NCBI GenBank assembly: GCA_000719695.1
Contig: JOHN01000012.1
Coordinates: 124,001 to 188,000 of the forward strand
Length of the DNA stretch: 64,000 bases
Direction: 5' to 3'
DNA from: Streptomyces sp. NRRL F-6131
GTDB taxonomy: Bacteria > Actinomycetota > Actinomycetes > Streptomycetales > Streptomycetaceae
The notes beneath the pieces were generated by a model. It made no database searches. It was not told the DNA's origin and saw only the letters and a list, made by a program, of their open reading frames with translations. The position numbers were made by a program, and so were the translations under genes. Below are positions 59,655 through 64,000 of this stretch, piece by piece (positions within the stretch are counted from its first letter, which is position 1; every line of letters starts with the position of its first letter).

Positions 59655-59748
59655 TCAACTCGGTCACTGCTCATTTGCTCAGCCGGGTCCTCTCCCAGGA
59701 GTCATCGCCCGGCGCAGACCCTCGCCACGGATGTCTGGCAGGACAGGC

Positions 59749-61086
59749 CTACGACGGGCGCGGGGCAGTTCGGAGGCGGTCCATGAGGTCGGTGACACCG
59801 TCGACCTGTCGGTAGGGCCTGAACGCCGGGATCAGCTCGCGGACCAAGGCGACGCACCGCTCGGCACCGATTCTGCTGGCGAGGTCCAGGGACTGGTTCG
59901 TGACGGCGAGGGCCTGTTCGACCTCGCGGACCCGCAGGAGGCTGCGGGCCTCGTAGGTCAGGAAGATCCCACGGGTTTTGTCGCGGGATCGCGGCAGCAG
60001 GGTGATGCCTTCGTCGATGCGGGCGTGCGCCTCGTCCGTGCGGCCGAGGTCGAGCATGCACTGGCCGGAGTCGACGGCCAGGTCCGCCGTGCTCATCCAC
60101 CGGCACCACGTCGGGGCCGGGTCGGGACTGTCGGCCAGGAGGGCGGCCTCGGCAGCGGCCAGGTCACGGTGGCAGTCGGTGGCGACGCCGAGAGCGGCGT
60201 GTGCGCGGGCCCGACGGAGGTGGAGAAGGGACCGCGCGGTGGGGTGCCGGGTGTGGATCAGGGCCTGGGTGAGCGGCCCGACGGCGGCAGCGGGCTGAGT
60301 GAGCCAGATCGACTGGTAGGCGAAGTCGGAGAGGATGCCGGCGCCGAGGCCGCGGTCGCGGGCGGCGTGCGCGTTGGTCAGGGCCGCGTTCCAGAGCTTG
60401 CCCGCTGCGAAGTGCTGGCCCTGGTCGAAGCTGTGCCAGCCGCACGTGCTGGCCAGAGTGGCGGCCAGCACGTGGAGCTGCCGACCGACGGGTTCGGTGT
60501 AGCGGCCGTTTTCCAGCAGGTCGGTCACCACGTCCAGCTGGGCGTCCATCAGCTTCGCGGTGTGCTGGCGCTGTTCGGTGGGCAGGGCCGTCAGCCTGGT
60601 GCTGGTGTCCTCCAACCAGTCGACCAGCTCGGCATCGACTTGCCTGCCGTCGAGGGCAACGGTGAGCCGGTCGGGCTCGAGGGTGGCCCACTGGGCTGAC
60701 AGCCCGGCCAGCGCGAGCGCGCTGAAGGTCATGAAAGTACGGCGGCGGGGGTCCATGGCGGCTCTCTGGGCATCTCGAAGTGCGCGAACAGTGGACGCCG
60801 ATCCGAGCGGCACCGGTTGTCCCTGACCGGGCAGCCAATGGGGCCAAGCGCAGGCTTCCAGGTCGGCGGTCGGGACATCGAAGGCTTCGGCGATCAGAAG
60901 CTGGGATTCGATGCTGGGTGTCTTTCGCCAGTTCTCCCATTTGCTGACCGATGCCTTGTCGGCGCCGGACCTAAGCCCCTCGGGCCTGTTCCTGGCAGCG
61001 CGGTGGATGCGATCCGCGAGGTCCGTCTGAGACCAGCCGCGGAGCGCGCGGGCGTAGGCGAGGGGGTGCCGGATCTGGTCGTCCAC
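59749..61086 (-). CDS. XRE-type regulator with TPR-like C-terminal half
   Basis: 445 residues. The N-terminal HTH is AYARALRGWSQTDLADRIHR followed by ADKASVSKWENWRKTPS. The rest is helical, about 330 residues with repeated 34-residue units (HLRRARAHAALGVATDCHRD, AVDSGQCMLDLGRTDEAHAR, FLTYEARSLLRVREVEQALA). Streptomycetes have many such proteins, which regulate neighbouring metabolic or antibiotic genes. GTG 61086 faces the Gfo/Idh gene across 155 bp, so it is the likely regulator of the operon at 61242-63915. Confidence 0.9.
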   Translation of the reverse strand: MDDQIRHPLAYARALRGWSQTDLADRIHRAARNRPEGLRSGADKASVSKWENWRKTPSIESQLLIAEAFDVPTADLEACAWPHWLPGQGQPVPLGSASTVRALRDAQRAAMDPRRRTFMTFSALALAGLSAQWATLEPDRLTVALDGRQVDAELVDWLEDTSTRLTALPTEQRQHTAKLMDAQLDVVTDLLENGRYTEPVGRQLHVLAATLASTCGWHSFDQGQHFAAGKLWNAALTNAHAARDRGLGAGILSDFAYQSIWLTQPAAAVGPLTQALIHTRHPTARSLLHLRRARAHAALGVATDCHRDLAAAEAALLADSPDPAPTWCRWMSTADLAVDSGQCMLDLGRTDEAHARIDEGITLLPRSRDKTRGIFLTYEARSLLRVREVEQALAVTNQSLDLASRIGAERCVALVRELIPAFRPYRQVDGVTDLMDRLRTAPRPS

Positions 61087-61241
61087 GGGACCAATCCCAT
61101 CATCGACGGTGACAGGGAGCCTACTGCCGGCAATAGCGGGACCACCCCGGGACTACAGGAAACGGCTGGTTAATGACTGTCGGTCGAGCTCTACTCGTCA
61201 TGCACCGAGAAAGTTCCGTCACGAAGCGGAGGAGTCCGCAC

Positions 61242-62234
61242 ATGAAACGACGAGCTGCGGTCATCGGCCTCGGCCATCAGGCGGTCGAGGACCACCTTCC
61301 CGCCCTGCTCGGCTCCCACAGGGCCGAACTCGTCGCGGTCTGCGACAGCGACCCCGACATCCTGCGGCAGCGACAGGAAGCCCTCCAGGTCCCCGGGTTC
61401 ACCCGCGCCGGCGAGCTGTTGGACGCGCTGCGCCCGGACTTCGTGGTCGTCGCGGTCCCACACCACGCCGGCCGGGAGGTCGTCCGGGAGTGTGCCGCCC
61501 GGGGCGTTCACGTTCTCAAGGAGAAGCCGTTCGCCACCTCCGTGTCGGAGGCCCGGGAGCTCGCCGGGCTCTGCCGGACGGGGCAGGTCGAGCTGATGGT
61601 CACTCTCCAAAGGCGGTTCAATCCGATCTACACCAGCGTTGCCGGGATGCTGGACCAGATCGGCACCCCGTTCCTCATCGACGGCCAGTACACCTTCCAC
61701 ACCGACGACCCGGGAGGCGGATGGCGCGGTGACCGACAGAAGGCCGGCGGGGGCTGCATCATCGACATGGGATACCACCTGATCGACCTGCTGCTGTGGT
61801 ACTTCGGCCTGCCCAGCAGGGTTATCGCCGAGTTCTCCACCACCGCTGTCCCGGGCGGCGGCTACGACGCGGAGGACACCGCCGTCATCCAGCTCGGCTA
61901 CGACACGAACCTGTACGGCTCGGTGCTGCTGTCGAGGTGGGTGGCCCCGAAGACCGAGCGCCTGCATGTGGTCGGCACCCGAGGCTCCATGCTGCTGACC
62001 GAGGGAACGGTCCAGCGTCTCGACCTGGGGGGCGCTGTGGTCGAGGAGCTGACCGGCCCGCACGCGCCCGCCTCGGCGGCCAGCGCGCAGATCGACTACT
62101 TCTGCCGGGTCCTGGACGGTGAGCGGCCCAACGCCTCCGGCCCGGACCAGCACCTGGCACACGCCGCGTTCATCGCCTCCTGCTACCAGTCCAAGGCAAC
62201 GGGGCGCTACGTCGACCCGAAGGAGATGCTGTGA
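61242..62234 (+). CDS. Gfo/Idh/MocA family NAD(P)-dependent oxidoreductase
   Basis: 330 residues. KRRAAVIGLGHQAVEDHLPA is the Rossmann start; VVVAVPHHAGREVVREC and VLKEKPFATSVSEARELAGL carry the EKP motif (catalytic Lys). The C-terminal domain includes GGGCIIDMGYHLIDLLLWYF with the active-site His. It oxidises or reduces a sugar or cyclitol with NAD(P). With the aminotransferase that follows (GTGA overlap) it recalls pairs that oxidise then aminate cyclitols or sugars. ATG 61242 has a GGAGGAG site. Confidence 0.93.
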   Translation: MKRRAAVIGLGHQAVEDHLPALLGSHRAELVAVCDSDPDILRQRQEALQVPGFTRAGELLDALRPDFVVVAVPHHAGREVVRECAARGVHVLKEKPFATSVSEARELAGLCRTGQVELMVTLQRRFNPIYTSVAGMLDQIGTPFLIDGQYTFHTDDPGGGWRGDRQKAGGGCIIDMGYHLIDLLLWYFGLPSRVIAEFSTTAVPGGGYDAEDTAVIQLGYDTNLYGSVLLSRWVAPKTERLHVVGTRGSMLLTEGTVQRLDLGGAVVEELTGPHAPASAASAQIDYFCRVLDGERPNASGPDQHLAHAAFIASCYQSKATGRYVDPKEML

Positions 62235-63484
62235 CCAGTGCCCTCGCCCTGCTCGGTGGCAAGCCCACCGTCGCCGCCGCGGGCCCGCACTTCACCTGGC
62301 CGCCGATCGACGACACCACCCGCGCCAAGGTCGCTGCCCAACTGGAGACGTCGATCTCCATCCCCGGCCGGTCCGGCATCGTCGCCGAGCTCGAGGACGG
62401 GCTGCAGGAGTACTTCGGCGTCCGGCACGCGGTCACCACCAGTTCCGGCACCGCCGCCCTGCACGCCACCTACTGGGCCGCGCGCATCAAGCCCGGCGAC
62501 GAGGTCATCGTCCCCGCCTGGACCTTCCACGCCACCGCCTCCCCGCTGTTCCACCTTCGCGCGGTGCCCGTGCTGTGCGAGACACGGCCCGACGGCAACA
62601 TCGACCCGAACCGCATCGAGGAGCTGATCACCCCCCGCACCCGTGCGATCATGGTCACCCACCTGTGGGGCAAGCCCGCCGACATGACCGCGCTCGTCGC
62701 CGTGGCGAACGCCTACGACCTGATCGTCCTTGAGGACGGCTCCCACGCCCATGGCGCGAACCTCAACGGGCACAAGATCGGCACCTTCGGCCTGGCCTCG
62801 GCGTTCTCCCTCAACGGCCCCAAGCCGCTGTCCGGAGGCGAGGGCGGGTTCGTCCTCACGGATGACGACGACACGTACCACAGGGTCATCACGCTGGCGC
62901 ACTACAACAAGCGGGCCAAGACCGAGATCCCGGAAGGCCGTCCGCTGGCGCGGTTCGCAGTCACCGGGGCCGGTCTCAAGCTCCGCATCCACCCCCTCGC
63001 CGCCGCCATCGCCCACGACCAGCTCTCCCGCCTCGACAGCTACCTCGCCGGACGCGCCGACATCGCCCGCCACCTCACCGCCGCGCTGGCCCGGATACCG
63101 GGTGTGGAGGTCACCGCCATGCCCGAAGGTGTGATCCCGTCCTGGTACGGATTGACGCTCACTTACCGGCCCGAGGAGCTCGGCGGCCTGCCGATCGAGC
63201 GGTTCCACCAGGCCCTGATTGCCGAGGGCGCCACCGAGTTCGACAGGCCCGGCGCCACCTGCCCCATGAATCAGCTCCCGCTGTACCAGCAGCCGAGCAT
63301 GCTCTTCCCGGGCCACCCGCACTCCCACCGCCCCTACGGGATCGGGGACTTCCCCGTTGCCGAGCACGCCCACGCACACACGATCAAGCTCCCGGTCTGG
63401 CATCGTGAGGAGGATCTGGAACTGGCCGAACAGTACGTCCGCGCCGCCGTCAAGATCAGCGAGCATCACAAGGAGTTGCTGTGA
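62231..63484 (+). CDS. DegT/DnrJ/EryC1 family PLP aminotransferase
   Basis: 417 residues. VTTSSGTAALHATYWAARIK, GDEVIVPAWTFHATASPLFH, LEDGSHAHGANLNGHKIGTF with the PLP-pairing Asp, and FSLNGPKPLSGGEGGFVLTD with the Schiff-base Lys. The length and motifs fit the sugar or cyclitol aminotransferase class. It probably transaminates the keto product of the Gfo/Idh enzyme, using a donor such as Gln or Glu. GTG 62231 overlaps that gene by 4 bp, and its own stop overlaps the Nudix start by 4 bp. Confidence 0.95.
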   Translation: MTSALALLGGKPTVAAAGPHFTWPPIDDTTRAKVAAQLETSISIPGRSGIVAELEDGLQEYFGVRHAVTTSSGTAALHATYWAARIKPGDEVIVPAWTFHATASPLFHLRAVPVLCETRPDGNIDPNRIEELITPRTRAIMVTHLWGKPADMTALVAVANAYDLIVLEDGSHAHGANLNGHKIGTFGLASAFSLNGPKPLSGGEGGFVLTDDDDTYHRVITLAHYNKRAKTEIPEGRPLARFAVTGAGLKLRIHPLAAAIAHDQLSRLDSYLAGRADIARHLTAALARIPGVEVTAMPEGVIPSWYGLTLTYRPEELGGLPIERFHQALIAEGATEFDRPGATCPMNQLPLYQQPSMLFPGHPHSHRPYGIGDFPVAEHAHAHTIKLPVWHREEDLELAEQYVRAAVKISEHHKELL

Positions 63485-63915
63485 CCGTCACCTCCCCCGA
63501 GTTCGTGGCCGGCTTGGCGGCCGACGCCGAAGCCGCCGGTATCAGCGGCTTGGTCGCCGCTGCGGTCATCAACCACGACGGCCGCATCCTGTTCGTCCGC
63601 CGAAACCCGGACGATTACATGGGCGGCCTCTGGGAACTCCCCTCCGGTGCCGTCGAGGACGGCGAGAGCATTCTCGACGCCGTGTACCGCGAGACGGCTG
63701 AGGAAACCGGCCTCACCATCCGTGAGGTCACGGGTTACATCGGGCACTTCGACTACCGGAACAGCCGCGGCGGCACCACCCGGCAGTTCAACTTCTCCGC
63801 CGCCGTGGAGAAGCCCGAGCCGGTGGTCCTCACCGAACATGACGCCTACCGGTGGGCCACGGCAGATGAGCTGCCCGACGTCACCGACGCGGTACGCAAG
63901 CTGATCACCGTCTGA
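63481..63915 (+). CDS. Nudix hydrolase
   Basis: 144 residues. The Nudix box is GAVEDGESILDAVYRETAEE with TGL, matching Gx5Ex7REUxEExGU. ISGLVAAAVINHDGRILFVR precedes it, as in MutT-like enzymes. It should cleave a nucleoside diphosphate linked to another group; a nucleotide-sugar or cofactor substrate linked to the operon is plausible. GTG 63481 is coupled by a GTGA overlap. A strong terminator follows. Confidence 0.95.
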   Translation: MTVTSPEFVAGLAADAEAAGISGLVAAAVINHDGRILFVRRNPDDYMGGLWELPSGAVEDGESILDAVYRETAEETGLTIREVTGYIGHFDYRNSRGGTTRQFNFSAAVEKPEPVVLTEHDAYRWATADELPDVTDAVRKLITV

Positions 63916-63937
63916 TCGACCGCTCTGCAAGACCCGA

Positions 63938-63983
63938 CGACACGGCCTGCCTCTCTCAACGCGGAGAGAGGCAGGCCGTGTCG
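63938..63983 (+). terminator. Strong terminator after the Nudix gene
   Basis: A perfect 20-bp stem (63938-63957 and 63964-63983) with an aacgcg loop. It is the longest stem in the window and closes the operon. Confidence 0.92.
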
Positions 63984-64000
63984 TTGCCGGTCGGGGACGG

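Noticed and set aside
1..64000. Mobile element or genomic island boundary
   Set aside because: I found no transposase, integrase, tRNA-flanking direct repeats or long inverted repeats, and codon usage looks uniform apart from short AT-rich promoter islands.

Overview
This 64 kb window is high-GC actinobacterial chromosome, most like Streptomyces or Kitasatospora. The support is third-position GC bias, GTG starts, ATGA/GTGA translational coupling, leaderless-looking promoters, many TetR, XRE and ArsR regulators, and ECF sigma/anti-sigma and PP2C signalling genes. I see no rRNA, tRNA, CRISPR array, transposase or integrase. Calls rest on reading motifs; no database search was run.

Layout. (1) 1-10158: right end of a hybrid NRPS-PKS cluster, all on +, in five coupled genes: A-PCP (cut by the left edge), KS with a ruined AT, a stand-alone carrier, PCP-C-A-PCP, and KS-AT-ACP. 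A hairpin at 10185-10217 closes the operon. (2) 10410-16595: small enzymes and regulators, including a dienelactone-hydrolase-like gene divergent from a TetR gene, a decayed MerR/TipA-type regulator, a thyA-folA pair, a beta carbonic anhydrase, and a TetR/DUF1348 divergent pair with strong palindromes. (3) 16690-20533: a three-gene minus-strand operon (small subunit-like protein, GMC oxidoreductase, ferritin-like protein). (4) 20778-32520: methyltransferase, ArsR/MFS pair, second MFS transporter, two lipoproteins, SRPBCC, membrane proteins, an LAxTG surface protein and a DUF4097 gene behind a repeat-rich AT-rich promoter. (5) 32789-36814: a SigK/RskA-like module (fasciclin lipoprotein, molybdopterin oxidoreductase, sigma factor, anti-sigma factor) with two matching candidate promoters. 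(6) 36865-45076: PP2C phosphatase, BrkB-like protein, drug exporter, ComB-like phosphatase, NCS1 permease and a methyltransferase-like protein.

(7) 45427-49195: a candidate peptide natural-product locus. A 31-residue peptide with a very strong ribosome binding site precedes a PqqD-like/M50-like membrane metalloprotease and a large TPR protein. (8) 49275-53338: XRE/ImmA/DUF6545 trio, methyltransferase, SRPBCC and SDR genes. (9) 53588-56835: a second candidate peptide-maturation locus. It holds a cytosolic S8 protease, a PCGGC mini-protein, a free-standing protein like the C-terminal domain of the cyanobactin proteases PatA/PatG, and two Cys-rich small proteins sharing a PGFxAEAS N-terminus. 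(10) 57064-63983: VOC protein, AI-2E-type membrane protein, and an XRE/TPR regulator divergent from a coupled Gfo/Idh - DegT aminotransferase - Nudix operon that ends in a 20-bp stem terminator.

The strongest leads for undescribed biology are loci (7) and (9). Neither has a recognisable YcaO, LanM, radical SAM or lasso cyclase gene beside it.
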